Source: Burkholderia diffusa (GTDB lineage Bacteria; Pseudomonadota; Gammaproteobacteria; Burkholderiales; Burkholderiaceae). From it: DNA of 64,000 nucleotides. Shown here one piece after another: positions 1 to 8,518 of the stretch. The stretch lies in NCBI RefSeq assembly GCF_001718315.1, contig NZ_CP013362.1, positions 2,170,001 to 2,234,000 on the forward strand, given 5' to 3'. A model generated the notes under the pieces. It saw nothing but the letters and a program-made list of their open reading frames with translations. It was not told where the DNA came from and ran no database searches. The translations under genes and the position numbers were made by a program. The number at the start of each line of letters is the position of its first letter. The first letter of the stretch is position 1.

Positions 1-139
1 CGTCGGTGCCTTCCGCGATGTGCCAGTCGATCAGTTTGCGAAACGCCGGCAGGTCGAGACTGCCGTCTTCGAGCATCGGGGTGACGATCGCGGGGATGCT
101 GCCGCGGATTTGAATGCCGTCTTGGGTGCCGTTAGCCAT
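1..139 (-). CDS. dapA: 4-hydroxy-tetrahydrodipicolinate synthase, N-terminal part (cut by window edge)
   Basis: Only the first 46 codons are inside the window. The start is the ATG read leftwards from 139. The N-terminus contains [10 protein letters not shown] followed by a stretch ending in DWHIAEGTD, the opening beta-strand and helix typical of DapA, which condenses pyruvate with aspartate semialdehyde in the lysine and diaminopimelate pathway. It lies 47 bp downstream of the methyltransferase gene on the same strand and may be the last gene of that transcript. The catalytic lysine and the rest of the barrel are off the edge. Other members of the DapA/NAL aldolase family are possible, but the first 46 residues fit DapA best. 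Confidence 0.85.
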   Translation of the reverse strand, partial: MANGTQDGIQIRGSIPAIVTPMLEDGSLDLPAFRKLIDWHIAEGTD

Positions 140-186
140 GAAACGCGATTGATTGATGTACCGGTAAACGTTGAGATTGTAGCGGA

Positions 187-789
187 TTAGCCGGGCAGTT
201 CGTAACGTGGAATTCCCGCCCCCGCCGTCGGGGTCGCGCCCTCGCGTACCGCGCAGATGCGCTGCACGAACGCTTCGCGCGGCGCGGCGACGAATCCGTC
301 CTCGTATGCGACCACCCGGAGGGGGCCGCGCACCGCGTCCAGCAGTTCGCCCGGGGCGAGCAGGAACGCGGGGTTGGACGGCTTGCCGACCGTTTCGTTT
401 CCTTGCGCGAAGGTTTCGTAGATCAGCACGCCGCCCGGCGCCACCGCGTCGAGCAGTTGGGGCCAGAGCGGGCGATGCAGATAATGGGTGACGATCACCG
501 CCGCGAACGACGCATCGGCCGGCAGCGGCCAAGGCGCGCCCTCGAGATCGGCGTCGCGCACATCGACGCCGGGAATCGCGCGCAATGCGGCCAGCGCGGC
601 CGAATCGCGATCGAGCGCGACGACCGGATGCCCGCGCGACGCAAACCAGCGTGCATGGCGGCCGCCGCCCGCGGCGACGTCGAGCACCGTGCCGCCCGCC
701 GGGACGAGCCGCGACCAGCGGGCGACCCAGCGCGACGGTTCGGTCTGGACGACGTGACCGCCCGCGGCAGCAATGACAGGTTCGCGCAT
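187..789 (-). CDS. class I SAM-dependent methyltransferase
   Basis: A 200-residue protein with a Rossmann methyltransferase fold. Motif I is [12 protein letters not shown] near residues 35-46, followed by an acidic strand-2 end (VALDRD) expected to hold the SAM ribose hydroxyls. A later [10 protein letters not shown] strand and [14 protein letters not shown] match the post-motif segments of the TehB/UbiG-like class. The substrate cannot be read from the sequence. Its start lies only 9 bp after the end of trpS, so the two are probably cotranscribed, with dapA following. There is no signal peptide or membrane segment, so it should be cytosolic. Confidence 0.85.
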   Translation of the reverse strand: MREPVIAAAGGHVVQTEPSRWVARWSRLVPAGGTVLDVAAGGGRHARWFASRGHPVVALDRDSAALAALRAIPGVDVRDADLEGAPWPLPADASFAAVIVTHYLHRPLWPQLLDAVAPGGVLIYETFAQGNETVGKPSNPAFLLAPGELLDAVRGPLRVVAYEDGFVAAPREAFVQRICAVREGATPTAGAGIPRYELPG

Positions 790-798
790 GCGGTCAGG

Positions 799-2001
799 TC
801 AGGTGTACGACAGGCCCATCGCCTCGCGCACGTCGCGCATCGTTTCGACCGCGTGCTTGCGCGCCTTGTCGCAACCGTCCGCGACAATCGCGCGCAGCAG
901 CGACGGATCGTCCATGTATTTCTGTGCACGCTCGAGCATCGGCTGCTGCTCGCGCAGGATCCCTTCGACGACCGGCTGCTTGCAGTCGAGACAGCCGATG
1001 CCCGCCGAGCGGCAACCGCTCTGCACCCACTGGTGCGTCGTTTCGTCCGTATAGACCTGATGCAGCTGCCACACCGGGCACTTGTCGGGATCACCCGGAT
1101 CGGTGCGGCGCACGCGCGCCGGGTCGGTCGGCATCGTGCGGACTTTCTTCGTGATCGTCTCCGCGTCCTCGCGCAGGCCGATCGTGTTGCCGTACGACTT
1201 CGACATCTTCTGGCCGTCGAGGCCCGGCATCCGGGACGCTTCGGTCAACAGCGCCTGCGGCTCGACCAGGATGATCTTGCGCGCGCCTTCGAGATAGCCG
1301 AACAGGCGCTCGCGGTCGCTCATCGACAGGCTCTGCGATTCCTGCAGCATCGCACGCGCCTGCTCGAGCGCCTCGTCGTCGCCTTCCTGCTGGTACGCAT
1401 TGCGCAGCTCGTGATAAAGCTTCGCGCGCTTGCCGCCGAGTTTCTTCGCGGCTTCGAGCGCCTTCTCCTCGAAACCCGGCTCGCGGCCGTACAGATAGTT
1501 GAAGCGGCGAGCGATCTCGCGCGTCATCTCGACGTGCGGCACCTGGTCCTCGCCGACCGGCACGAGCGAGCCGCGATACAGCAGGATGTCAGCCGCCATC
1601 AGCACCGGGTAGCCGAGGAAGCCGTAGGTCGACAGGTCCTTGTCCTTCAGCTTCTCCATCTGCTCCTTGTAGGTCGGCACACGTTCGAGCCAGCCGAGCG
1701 GCGTGCTCATGCCGAGCAGCAGCGCGAGTTCCGCATGCTCGGGCACCTTGCTCTGGATGAACAGCGTCGCCTGCGCGGGATCGATGCCGGACGCGAGCCA
1801 GTCGATCAGCACGTCCCACACGTTCTTCTCGATGACCTCGGGCGTTTCATAGTGCGTCGTCAGCGCGTGCCAGTCGACCACGCAGAAGAAACACGGATAC
1901 TCGGACTGCAGTTTCACCCAGTTTTTCAGCACACCGTGGTAGTGGCCGAGGTGCAGCGACCCGGTGGGCCGCATGCCGGAGAAAATACGATCTGGGAACA
2001 T
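799..2001 (-). CDS. trpS: tryptophanyl-tRNA synthetase
   Basis: Class I aminoacyl-tRNA synthetase that charges tRNA-Trp. The ATG at 2001 gives 400 residues starting MFPDRIFSGMRPTGSLHLGH, which carries the HxGH signature (H17-x2-H20). The KMSKS loop is at residues 265-269. The protein is longer than the roughly 330-residue E. coli enzyme because of a charged helical insert around residues 172-245. The C-terminal part holds C308, C330, C337 and C340 (C-x21-C-x6-C-x2-C), a spacing very like the 4Fe-4S motif described in Thermotoga TrpRS. The open frame continues upstream of 2001 but lies inside the protease gene in another frame, so the ATG at 2001 was chosen. Confidence 0.96.
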   Translation of the reverse strand: MFPDRIFSGMRPTGSLHLGHYHGVLKNWVKLQSEYPCFFCVVDWHALTTHYETPEVIEKNVWDVLIDWLASGIDPAQATLFIQSKVPEHAELALLLGMSTPLGWLERVPTYKEQMEKLKDKDLSTYGFLGYPVLMAADILLYRGSLVPVGEDQVPHVEMTREIARRFNYLYGREPGFEEKALEAAKKLGGKRAKLYHELRNAYQQEGDDEALEQARAMLQESQSLSMSDRERLFGYLEGARKIILVEPQALLTEASRMPGLDGQKMSKSYGNTIGLREDAETITKKVRTMPTDPARVRRTDPGDPDKCPVWQLHQVYTDETTHQWVQSGCRSAGIGCLDCKQPVVEGILREQQPMLERAQKYMDDPSLLRAIVADGCDKARKHAVETMRDVREAMGLSYT

Positions 2002-2009
2002 GATTGTCG

Positions 2010-2672
2010 TTAGAAAAGCGAGGCGAAGGGAGACAGGATGGCGCTCAGCACGCCGGCCGCGACGTTCACGAGCGGACGCAGCCAGAAGTTCGTCAGCACG
2101 CCCGTCATGACCAGCACGAGGACGATGATGAAACCGTACGGCTCGATGCGCGACAGCGCGATCGATTGCTTCGGCGGCAGCAGCGCGGCCAGGATGCGAC
2201 CGCCGTCGAGCGGCGGCAGCGGAAACAGGTTCAGCACGCCGAGCACCAGGTTCGCGCTGACGCCTGCGTAGGCCATCCGCGTGAAGAACGGCTCGTCGAT
2301 GCCGGCAGCGGGCAGCACGATGGTCAGCACGCCCCAGATCAGTGCCTGCACGAAGTTGCAGGCCGGGCCCGCCAGCGACACCCAAAGTGTGCCCCAGCGC
2401 GGATCGCGCAGATTGCCGAACGATACCGGCACCGGCTTCGCATAGCCGAACAGGAACGCGCCGCCCGTCAGGAAATACATTGCGAGCGGGATCGCGATCG
2501 TGCCGAGCGGATCGATGTGACGCATCGGGTTGAACGACACGCGCCCCATCATGTAGGCGGTGTTGTCGCCGAGCAGGCGCGCGGCATAGCCGTGCGCGGC
2601 CTCGTGCAGCGTGATCGCGAAGATCACGGGCAGCGCGTAGACGGCGATGGTCTGTATCAGGGAAGCGTCCAT
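2010..2672 (-). CDS. M50-family (site-2 protease type) membrane metalloprotease
   Basis: A 220-residue integral membrane protein. The zinc motif HEAAH lies in the first membrane segment (residues about 23-27), and the downstream PPLDGGR segment supplies the conserved Asp of the LDG motif in the S2P/rhomboid-like M50 group. Several hydrophobic helices follow each other without a PDZ domain, so this is the short site-2 protease family rather than RseP. It ends 8 bp before trpS starts, indicating cotranscription. The substrate is unknown. The compact form is common in bacteria and generally uncharacterised. Confidence 0.88.
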   Translation of the reverse strand: MDASLIQTIAVYALPVIFAITLHEAAHGYAARLLGDNTAYMMGRVSFNPMRHIDPLGTIAIPLAMYFLTGGAFLFGYAKPVPVSFGNLRDPRWGTLWVSLAGPACNFVQALIWGVLTIVLPAAGIDEPFFTRMAYAGVSANLVLGVLNLFPLPPLDGGRILAALLPPKQSIALSRIEPYGFIIVLVLVMTGVLTNFWLRPLVNVAAGVLSAILSPFASLF

Positions 2673-2717
2673 ATCGCGTTATTGTAACAAGCGCACTCGC
2701 GCAAAAATGAATGGCGC

Positions 2718-3350
2718 TTACGCGGCAGAAAGCCCGAACGGTTCGAGCGCACCGCGCCCCGCCCGCAGGAGCTGCGGCTCGTCGCCCGTCAGGTCGATCA
2801 CCGTCGACGGCTCGCGCGGACACGCGCCACCGTCGATCACGAGATCGACCTGCTTCTCGAGCCGTGCGCGGATGTCCTCGGGATCGTTGAGCGGCTCGTC
2901 GTCCGGCGGCAGGATCAGCGTCGTGCCGAGCAGCGGCTGGCCGAGCGATTCGAGCAGCGCAAGCGTGATCGCGTGATCGGGCACGCGCAGCCCGATCGTC
3001 TTGCGCGACGGATGCGACAGCCGACGCGGCACCTCCTTCGTCGCCTGCAGAATGAACACGTACGGGCCCGGCGTCACCGACTTGATCTGCCGGTACTGAC
3101 GGTTGTCCACCATCGCGAAGTTGGCCAGTTCCGACAGGTCGCGCACGAGCAGCGACAGGTGCTGCTTCTCGTCGAGGCCACGGATGCGGCGCACGCGTTC
3201 GACCGCATCCTTGTCATCGAGGTGGCACGCGAGCGCATAGCTCGAATCGGTCGGCATCGCGATCACGCCGCCCTTGCTGACGATGTCCGCGGCCTGCTTG
3301 ATCAGGCGCGGCTGCGGATTATCCGGATGAATCCTGAAGAACTGGGACAT
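2718..3350 (-). CDS. yciO: YciO-like protein of the Sua5/YrdC fold
   Basis: A 210-residue protein starting MSQFFRIHPDNPQPRLI, strikingly like the start of E. coli YciO. The Sua5/YrdC fold is visible in GGVIAMPTDSSYALAC, the RRIRG segment, TPGPYVFIL, and RKTIGLRVPDH. Sua5 and YrdC make threonylcarbamoyl-AMP for tRNA t6A37. YciO paralogues are related, but their activity in t6A synthesis is doubtful, so I name the family and not the reaction. The neighbouring PHP-domain gene resembles E. coli YciV, and yciV-yciO are also adjacent in E. coli, which supports orthology. Confidence 0.88.
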   Translation of the reverse strand: MSQFFRIHPDNPQPRLIKQAADIVSKGGVIAMPTDSSYALACHLDDKDAVERVRRIRGLDEKQHLSLLVRDLSELANFAMVDNRQYRQIKSVTPGPYVFILQATKEVPRRLSHPSRKTIGLRVPDHAITLALLESLGQPLLGTTLILPPDDEPLNDPEDIRARLEKQVDLVIDGGACPREPSTVIDLTGDEPQLLRAGRGALEPFGLSAA

Positions 3351-3422
3351 GGGGACACGTAAAGAGGGAGAAGTCGGATGCGCGCCTCGGCGGCAGCGCC
3401 AACGGCAAGCGGCCGCGGTACG

Positions 3423-4262
3423 TCAGAGCCAGCGCTCCCAGAGCGGTTTCAGGTCGGGCGGCAACGGCGGTAGGCTGCCGAGCTCGATGCGGCCCTCGCC
3501 CGGCGCATGGAAATCCGAGCCGCGCGACACTTCGAAACCGAAGCGGCGCGCGACGTCCGCGTATTCGCGGTATTGGTCGGGCGTGTGGCTGCCCGTAATG
3601 ACCTCGATCGCGCAACCGCCGAGATCGATGAATTCGCCGAAAAACGCATCGAATTCGACCGGCGTGTAGCGATAGCGGCCCGGATGCGCGACCACGGCCT
3701 CGCCGCCCGCCGCGCGAATCCACGCCACGGCGTCGGACAGCGTCGCCCAGCGGTGCGGGACGAACCCCGGCTTGCCGTCGCCGAGCAGGCGGTCGAACAC
3801 GTCGGAGGTCGATTCGGCATGGCCGTTCTCGACCAGGAAGCGCGCGAAGTGAGTGCGGGAGATCAGATCGGGATTCGATACGTACTTCAGCGCGCCTTCA
3901 TACGCGCCCGGAATGCCGAGCGTCTCGAGTTGCGCGGCGATCGCCCGCGCACGAGCGGCGCGGCCGTGGCGTGTGCGGTAGAGACCGTCGACGAGCGTCG
4001 GGTTCGACGGATCGATGTTCAGCCCGACGATATGCACGGTGCGCGACGCCCACGTAACCGAAATCTCGACGCCGCTCAGGTAGCGCATCCCCAGCGCCTC
4101 CGCCTCGCTGCGTGCCGCCGCCTGGCCGCCGATCTCGTCGTGGTCGGTCAGCGCCCACAGGGTCACGCCGCCGGCATGGGCGCGGCGCGCGACGTCGGCA
4201 GGCGACAGCAACCCGTCGGAAACATTCGAATGGCAGTGGAGATCAGCGTTCATTGTCGGCAT
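3423..4262 (-). CDS. rnm: PHP-domain phosphoesterase, RNase AM / 3',5'-nucleotide phosphatase type
   Basis: A 279-residue PHP-domain protein. Metal ligands are visible in DLHCHSNVSDG (residues about 7-17), LTDHDEIGG, the glutamate of SGVEIS, AHPGRYR and the GSDFHAPGE segment near the C-terminus. The stretch VHIVGLNID is also present in E. coli YciV, now known as RNase AM (5' trimming of rRNA precursors and hydrolysis of 3',5'-bisphosphonucleotides). It sits 72 bp upstream of yciO on the same strand. The start is either 4262 or the ATG three codons later, and neither has a strong ribosome-binding site. Function is inferred from the family. Confidence 0.85.
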   Translation of the reverse strand: MPTMNADLHCHSNVSDGLLSPADVARRAHAGGVTLWALTDHDEIGGQAAARSEAEALGMRYLSGVEISVTWASRTVHIVGLNIDPSNPTLVDGLYRTRHGRAARARAIAAQLETLGIPGAYEGALKYVSNPDLISRTHFARFLVENGHAESTSDVFDRLLGDGKPGFVPHRWATLSDAVAWIRAAGGEAVVAHPGRYRYTPVEFDAFFGEFIDLGGCAIEVITGSHTPDQYREYADVARRFGFEVSRGSDFHAPGEGRIELGSLPPLPPDLKPLWERWL

Positions 4263-4332
4263 GGCAGGTGAAGCTTCATTCTACTGCAATGCGGCAATCG
4301 CGCCGCCCGCTTGCCCCGCCGCCGCCGCAGGC

Positions 4333-5223
4333 CTATGCGCAAAACGCCTCGATCAGCGCGGCGATCTGCTCCGGCTGGTCGTGGTGAACCATGTGGCCGG
4401 CATCCTCGACGAGCTTTTCGCGCCAGTCGGGGAACGCGCCGAAGCGCGCCTTGAACTCCGGCAGCGGGATGTCGCCGGCGAGATACGCGAGCGTCGGCGA
4501 ATTGACGGCCTCGACGTGCAGCACCTTCGCGCGCACCTGCTTCCACACGGCCATCACCTCGTCGAGCCGGTACAGCTGCGGGCCTGCCATCTTGTGCGCG
4601 GGGTCCGCCAGCAGATGGTAGAGCCCATCGTCGCCACGCTTCGACCAGTGCGCGGCGAGGAACGCGGCGCGGCGCGGATCGAGCCGCGGATTGGTCTTGA
4701 TCAGCCGGGCCGCCACATCGTCGAGCGACGCGTACGGGCGCAACACGGGCGGCTCGCGCAGCTCGTCGAGCCAGCCGCGCAGCCGGCGCGGCGCCTGCTC
4801 CGCCCGCGCGGGGGCGAGCCCGAACCCTTCGAGGTCGACCACGCGCCGCACGCGCTCCGGGCGCGCGCCCGCGTACAGGCAGACGACGTTCGCCCCCATG
4901 CTGTGCCCGACCAGATTGACTTCGCCGCTGGGCGCATAGTGATCGACAAGCGCATCGAGGTCGCCCAGGTACTCGTGGAACCAGTAATGCCCGCCGCCCT
5001 GCCTCGCGACCGGCCAGTCGGACAGGCCGAAGCCGCGCGCATCCGGCGCGATCACCTGCCAGTCGCCCGCGAGCGCGTCGACGACGAACTGGAACGATGC
5101 CGCGACGTCCATCCAGCCGTGCAGCATGAACAGCGTCGGCGCATCGGGCCGGCCCCAGCGCCGCACATGCAGCTTGACGCCGCGCACCGTGACGAAATCG
5201 GAAACAGAACTCGACGCACTCAT
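4333..5223 (-). CDS. alpha/beta-fold hydrolase
   Basis: A 296-residue alpha/beta hydrolase. The oxyanion-hole strand is LFMLHGWMD, the nucleophile elbow is LVGHSMGAN (Ser of GHSMG), and the final histidine lies in DAGHMVHHDQP near the C-terminus. A lid-like helical region occupies roughly residues 150-240. There is no signal peptide. The substrate cannot be deduced; relatives are annotated as esterases or haloperoxidase-like hydrolases. A good -10 hexamer (TATAAT) lies 31 bp upstream of the ATG, so this gene may head the run through rnm, yciO, the M50 protease and trpS. Confidence 0.88.
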   Translation of the reverse strand: MSASSSVSDFVTVRGVKLHVRRWGRPDAPTLFMLHGWMDVAASFQFVVDALAGDWQVIAPDARGFGLSDWPVARQGGGHYWFHEYLGDLDALVDHYAPSGEVNLVGHSMGANVVCLYAGARPERVRRVVDLEGFGLAPARAEQAPRRLRGWLDELREPPVLRPYASLDDVAARLIKTNPRLDPRRAAFLAAHWSKRGDDGLYHLLADPAHKMAGPQLYRLDEVMAVWKQVRAKVLHVEAVNSPTLAYLAGDIPLPEFKARFGAFPDWREKLVEDAGHMVHHDQPEQIAALIEAFCA

Positions 5224-5254
5224 TGCAACCGCCAGAAAAAAGAATGATCGTTCG

Positions 5255-5260
5255 ATTATA
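5255..5260 (-). promoter_or_regulatory. -10 element (TATAAT) upstream of the alpha/beta hydrolase gene
   Basis: On the minus strand a consensus TATAAT occurs 31 bp before the ATG at 5223. No clear -35 hexamer is visible 16-18 bp further upstream. It is a candidate promoter for the leftward gene run that starts here. Confidence 0.4.
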
Positions 5261-5422
5261 GCGATGACGCTTCCGTTCCGGCGCCTGGCAGTGGAGGCAG
5301 CTCTCTAGCGATGGCGCGTGGAATCGGCGTATCCGACGCCGCGGACATGCCGCCGAACGATCCACAAGGCCGGCGTAGCGACATCCTTCGCCCGCCTGTC
5401 GGGAGCCGGCGACGCCCACGCC

Positions 5423-6280
5423 CTAATCCGCCGCCTTGCCGTCCGCCGCGTCCTGCGCGGCAAGTTCGTCCAGCTCCGCCTGCTCGAATCCGGCGGTTCG
5501 GCGCGCGTCGAAATTGAACGGACCGCGCAGCCGTGGCGCATGGTACTGCGCGGCGAGCGCGCGATAGGCCGGCACCGGATCGCGGCCCGCCTCGTCGCAC
5601 AGGTACCGGAACCAGCGATTCCCGATCGCGACATGGCCGATCTCGTCGCGCAGGATCACGTCGAGGATCGCCGCGGACGCGTCGTCGCCCGCCTGCACGA
5701 GCCGCGCACGGATCGGCGGCGATGCGTCGAGCCCGCGCGCCTCGAGCGTGCGCGGCACGAGCGCCATCCGCGCGAGCACATCGGCCTTGGTCCGCTCGCA
5801 CATCTCCCACAGCCCGTTGTGCGCGGGAAAATCACCGTACGCATGCCCGAACTCGGCAAGCCGCCCGGACAGCAGCATGAAGTGATGGGCCTCCTCGGAC
5901 GCGACCTTCAGCCAGTCAGCATAGAATGCATCGGGCATCCCGGCGAAGCGCCACACGGCGTCGAGCGCGAGGTTGATCGCGTTGAATTCGATATGCGCGA
6001 GGGCGTGCAGCAGCACCGCGCGCCCCGCCGGCGAACGCATGCTGCGACGCTCGAGCTGGCGCGGTTCGACGAGCGGAGGGCGCGCCGGACGGCCGGGCAG
6101 GTCAGCCGGTTCGTCCAGATCGAGCGTCGACGCGATCGCGGCCTGCCCGGCCAGCAGCGCGTCATGCAGCGCGCGGACCCGCGCGGCTTTCGCGGCCGGC
6201 TCGGACATCCGCAGCGCGTCGAGCGCGGTGCGTCGCACGCAGTGCGGCGCAGCCATGAAAGAAGAAGGCTCCATGTTCAT
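5423..6280 (-). CDS. DUF455 ferritin-like domain protein
   Basis: About 285 residues with a ferritin-like helical bundle of the DUF455 family (COG2833). Possible metal ligands are in ALAHIEFNAINLA, SEEAHHFMLL and LRDEIGHVAIGN, which form the E/ExxH pattern of di-iron carboxylate proteins. No role is established for the family; relatives are sometimes grouped with MiaE-like hydroxylases. Start choice is uncertain: the frame is open to an ATG at 6319, with further candidates at 6280, 6274 and 6256 (ATGGCTGCGC with GGAG upstream). I use 6280. The gene stands alone, divergent from the carbonic anhydrase-like gene. Confidence 0.8.
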   Translation of the reverse strand: MNMEPSSFMAAPHCVRRTALDALRMSEPAAKAARVRALHDALLAGQAAIASTLDLDEPADLPGRPARPPLVEPRQLERRSMRSPAGRAVLLHALAHIEFNAINLALDAVWRFAGMPDAFYADWLKVASEEAHHFMLLSGRLAEFGHAYGDFPAHNGLWEMCERTKADVLARMALVPRTLEARGLDASPPIRARLVQAGDDASAAILDVILRDEIGHVAIGNRWFRYLCDEAGRDPVPAYRALAAQYHAPRLRGPFNFDARRTAGFEQAELDELAAQDAADGKAAD

Positions 6281-6424
6281 CAAACGGGGGCACCGCCCTT
6301 GCGCATCGCGAGAGCGCATGCACGCGACGGTTTACAATGTGCGTTTGTGCCGTCACGCAATGCGCCCGGCACGCCAGACGCGCCATTCTACCGGCGCCCA
6401 TCATCGAAGAGACCAGGAGACTCC

Positions 6425-6949
6425 GTGACGATCTACAAACTGGGCGAAACGGCCCCGACGATCCACGAAAGCGTATTCGTCGCCGATACGGCGGCCATCA
6501 TCGGCAAGGTCGTGCTCGAGGAAAACGCGAGCGTATGGTTCAGCGCGACGATTCGCGGCGACAACGAGACGATCACGGTCGGTGCCGGCAGCAACGTCCA
6601 GGAAGGCGCGGTCTTGCATACGGACCCCGGCTTTCCTCTGACGATTGCCGAAAACGTGACGATCGGGCACCAGGCGATGCTGCACGGATGCACGATCGGC
6701 GAAGGTTCGCTGATCGGGATTCAAGCGGTGGTCTTGAATGGAGCAGTCATTGGCCGCAATTGTCTGGTTGGTGCCGGCGCGGTCGTGACGGAAGGCAAGA
6801 CGTTCCCGGACAACTCGCTGATTCTCGGCGCGCCGGCGAAAGTCGTGCGCGAGCTGTCGGCAGACGACATCGCGCGGCTGCGCGCAAATGCCAAGACGTA
6901 CGTCGAACGACGCGCGCATTTCAAGGAGCAACTCGTGCGGATCGGCTGA
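6425..6949 (+). CDS. gamma-class carbonic anhydrase-like hexapeptide-repeat protein
   Basis: A 174-residue left-handed beta-helix protein. The GTG at 6425 has AGGAG 9 bp upstream and gives the start MTIYKLGE. Repeating I/V-G-x4 hexapeptides run from about residue 15 to 145. H65, H82 and H87 sit in VLHTDPG and GHQAMLHGC, matching the three zinc ligands of the gamma-carbonic anhydrase (Cam/YrdA/CaiE) family. Whether it hydrates CO2 is unknown, because many YrdA-type members show little activity. Hsp33 follows 25 bp later on the same strand, so they are probably cotranscribed. Confidence 0.9.
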   Translation: MTIYKLGETAPTIHESVFVADTAAIIGKVVLEENASVWFSATIRGDNETITVGAGSNVQEGAVLHTDPGFPLTIAENVTIGHQAMLHGCTIGEGSLIGIQAVVLNGAVIGRNCLVGAGAVVTEGKTFPDNSLILGAPAKVVRELSADDIARLRANAKTYVERRAHFKEQLVRIG

Positions 6950-6974
6950 TTCGCGCGGATTTCAAGGAAGAAGA

Positions 6975-7925
6975 GTGAGCGACCAGTTACAGAAATTCAT
7001 GTTCAATTCGGCACCCGTGCGCGGCGAAATCGTATCGCTGCGCAACACGTGGCAAGAGGTGCTTTCCCGCCGTGACTACCCTGCCCCGGTGCGCACGGTG
7101 CTCGGCGAGATGATGGCCGCGTGTGCGCTGCTGTCCGCGAACCTGAAATTTCACGGCACCCTGATCATGCAGATCTTCGGCGACGGGCCGGTCCAGATGC
7201 TGGTCGTCCAGTGCAGCTCGGACCTGTCGATGCGCGCGACGGCCAAGTTCGCCGGCGACGCCGCGCAGACGATCGGCGACGACACGCACTTCGCGTCGCT
7301 CGTCAACGCGAGCGGCCACGGCCGTTGCGTGATCACGCTCGACCCGGCCGAGAAGCTGCCGGGCCAGCAGCCTTACCAGGGCATCGTGCCGCTGAACGGT
7401 GTCGACGGTCCGCTCGAATCGGTGTCGCAAGTGCTGGAGCACTACATGCACCACTCGGAGCAGCTCGACACGAGGCTGTGGCTCGCGGCCGATCGCGACC
7501 GCGCGGTCGGCATGCTGCTGCAGAAGCTGCCGGGCGACGGCGGCATCGTGCCGCGCAACGCCGAGACCGACGCCGACACGTGGGAGCGCGTCTGCACGCT
7601 CGGCGGCACGCTGTCCGCGAAGGAACTGCTCGAGGTCGAACCGGAAGTCGTGTTCCGCCGGCTCTTCTGGCAGGAAAACGTGCAGCACTTCGATCCGGCC
7701 GGTACGCGCTTCCAGTGCTCGTGCTCGCGCGAAAAGGTTGGCGCGATGCTGCGCATGCTCGGCCGCGATGAAGTCGACAGCGTGATCGTCGAACGCGGAC
7801 ACGTCGAGATCCACTGCGAGTTCTGCAACCAGCGCTACGAGTTCGATCCGGTCGACGTCGCGCAACTGTTCGCCGCGCCGGAACTCGCGACCGGCATCAC
7901 GCCCGCGACCGACCAGCGCCACTGA
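6975..7925 (+). CDS. hslO: redox-regulated chaperone Hsp33
   Basis: A 316-residue cytosolic holdase switched on by oxidation. I start at the GTG at 6975, which has AAGGAAG just upstream and gives MSDQLQKFMFNSAPVRGEIV, the typical Hsp33 N-terminus; the longer open frame upstream overlaps the previous gene. The redox switch is complete at the C-terminus: C248-x-C250 in FQCSCS and C281-x2-C284 in HCEFCNQ. These four cysteines bind zinc when reduced and form two disulfides under oxidative stress. Confidence 0.95.
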   Translation: MSDQLQKFMFNSAPVRGEIVSLRNTWQEVLSRRDYPAPVRTVLGEMMAACALLSANLKFHGTLIMQIFGDGPVQMLVVQCSSDLSMRATAKFAGDAAQTIGDDTHFASLVNASGHGRCVITLDPAEKLPGQQPYQGIVPLNGVDGPLESVSQVLEHYMHHSEQLDTRLWLAADRDRAVGMLLQKLPGDGGIVPRNAETDADTWERVCTLGGTLSAKELLEVEPEVVFRRLFWQENVQHFDPAGTRFQCSCSREKVGAMLRMLGRDEVDSVIVERGHVEIHCEFCNQRYEFDPVDVAQLFAAPELATGITPATDQRH

Positions 7926-8061
7926 GCGAGTCGCGCGCCTGTGCTCGCCATGCGCGCGCGGGCGCATAATGGCGCATGAGCGTCGCTCGCACGGCCCTGC
8001 GCTGAAGGCCCGCCTTCGGCGCAAACCGCTTTCCGCTGTCGGCGCGCTGCTGGAGAAACAC

Positions 8062-8415
8062 ATGAATCGCCCGTTCCGCACCCTCGTCCTGACCAGTGCC
8101 GCAGCCGGCACACTGACCCTCGTCGGCTGCGCGGTGCAGCCGCCTTCGTCGACGATCCTGAGCCGCCTGCCCGAACCGGGCGCATCGGGCGGTCAGCCGC
8201 CCGCACTGTCGAGTGCGGAGCGCAAACGCTACGACGAAATCGACCGGCAGGTGCTGCGCGAGCAGAACAACGCGATGGCGGCAGAAGCCGCCGCACGTGC
8301 GTGGTCGTATTACTCGCCGCCCCCCGTGACGGTCTACGGCGGCTATTACGGCGGCGGCTGGGGAAACCGGTGGGGCACCGGCATCGGCTACGGTTACCCG
8401 GGCTGGTGGTGGTGA
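8062..8415 (+). CDS. small predicted lipoprotein
   Basis: A 117-residue protein starting at the ATG at 8062 with GGAG 6 bp upstream. The first 22 residues form a lipoprotein signal peptide ending in the lipobox LVGC (Cys23), so the mature protein should be lipid-anchored in the envelope. The middle is polar and predicted helical (SSAERKRYDEIDRQVLREQN). The C-terminus is rich in Tyr, Gly and Trp and ends in PGWWW. No known domain is recognised. A bidirectional terminator follows at 8472. Its position after hslO may be incidental (136-bp gap). Confidence 0.75.
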   Translation: MNRPFRTLVLTSAAAGTLTLVGCAVQPPSSTILSRLPEPGASGGQPPALSSAERKRYDEIDRQVLREQNNAMAAEAAARAWSYYSPPPVTVYGGYYGGGWGNRWGTGIGYGYPGWWW

Positions 8416-8471
8416 TGCGCGATCACGTCGACCAACTCGACCGGCTCGATTGACGACTGACAGGAAATAAA

Positions 8472-8495
8472 AAAGCGCGGTATTTCCCGCGCTTT
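8472..8495. terminator. bidirectional intrinsic terminator between the lipoprotein gene and ftsB
   Basis: A 9-bp perfect stem, AAAGCGCGG pairing with CCGCGCTTT, has a 6-base loop and A/T-rich flanks on both sides. It sits between convergent genes ending at 8415 (+) and 8519 (-), so it can serve both. Confidence 0.8.
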
Positions 8496-8518
8496 ATCAA
8501 TGGTTCGGACTCCCGCGC

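Noticed and set aside
403..2013. Long plus-strand open frame of 536 codons opposite the methyltransferase and trpS
   Set aside because: It is antisense to two clear genes, and its Arg/His/Ala-rich composition is typical of high-GC shadow frames. No motif is present.
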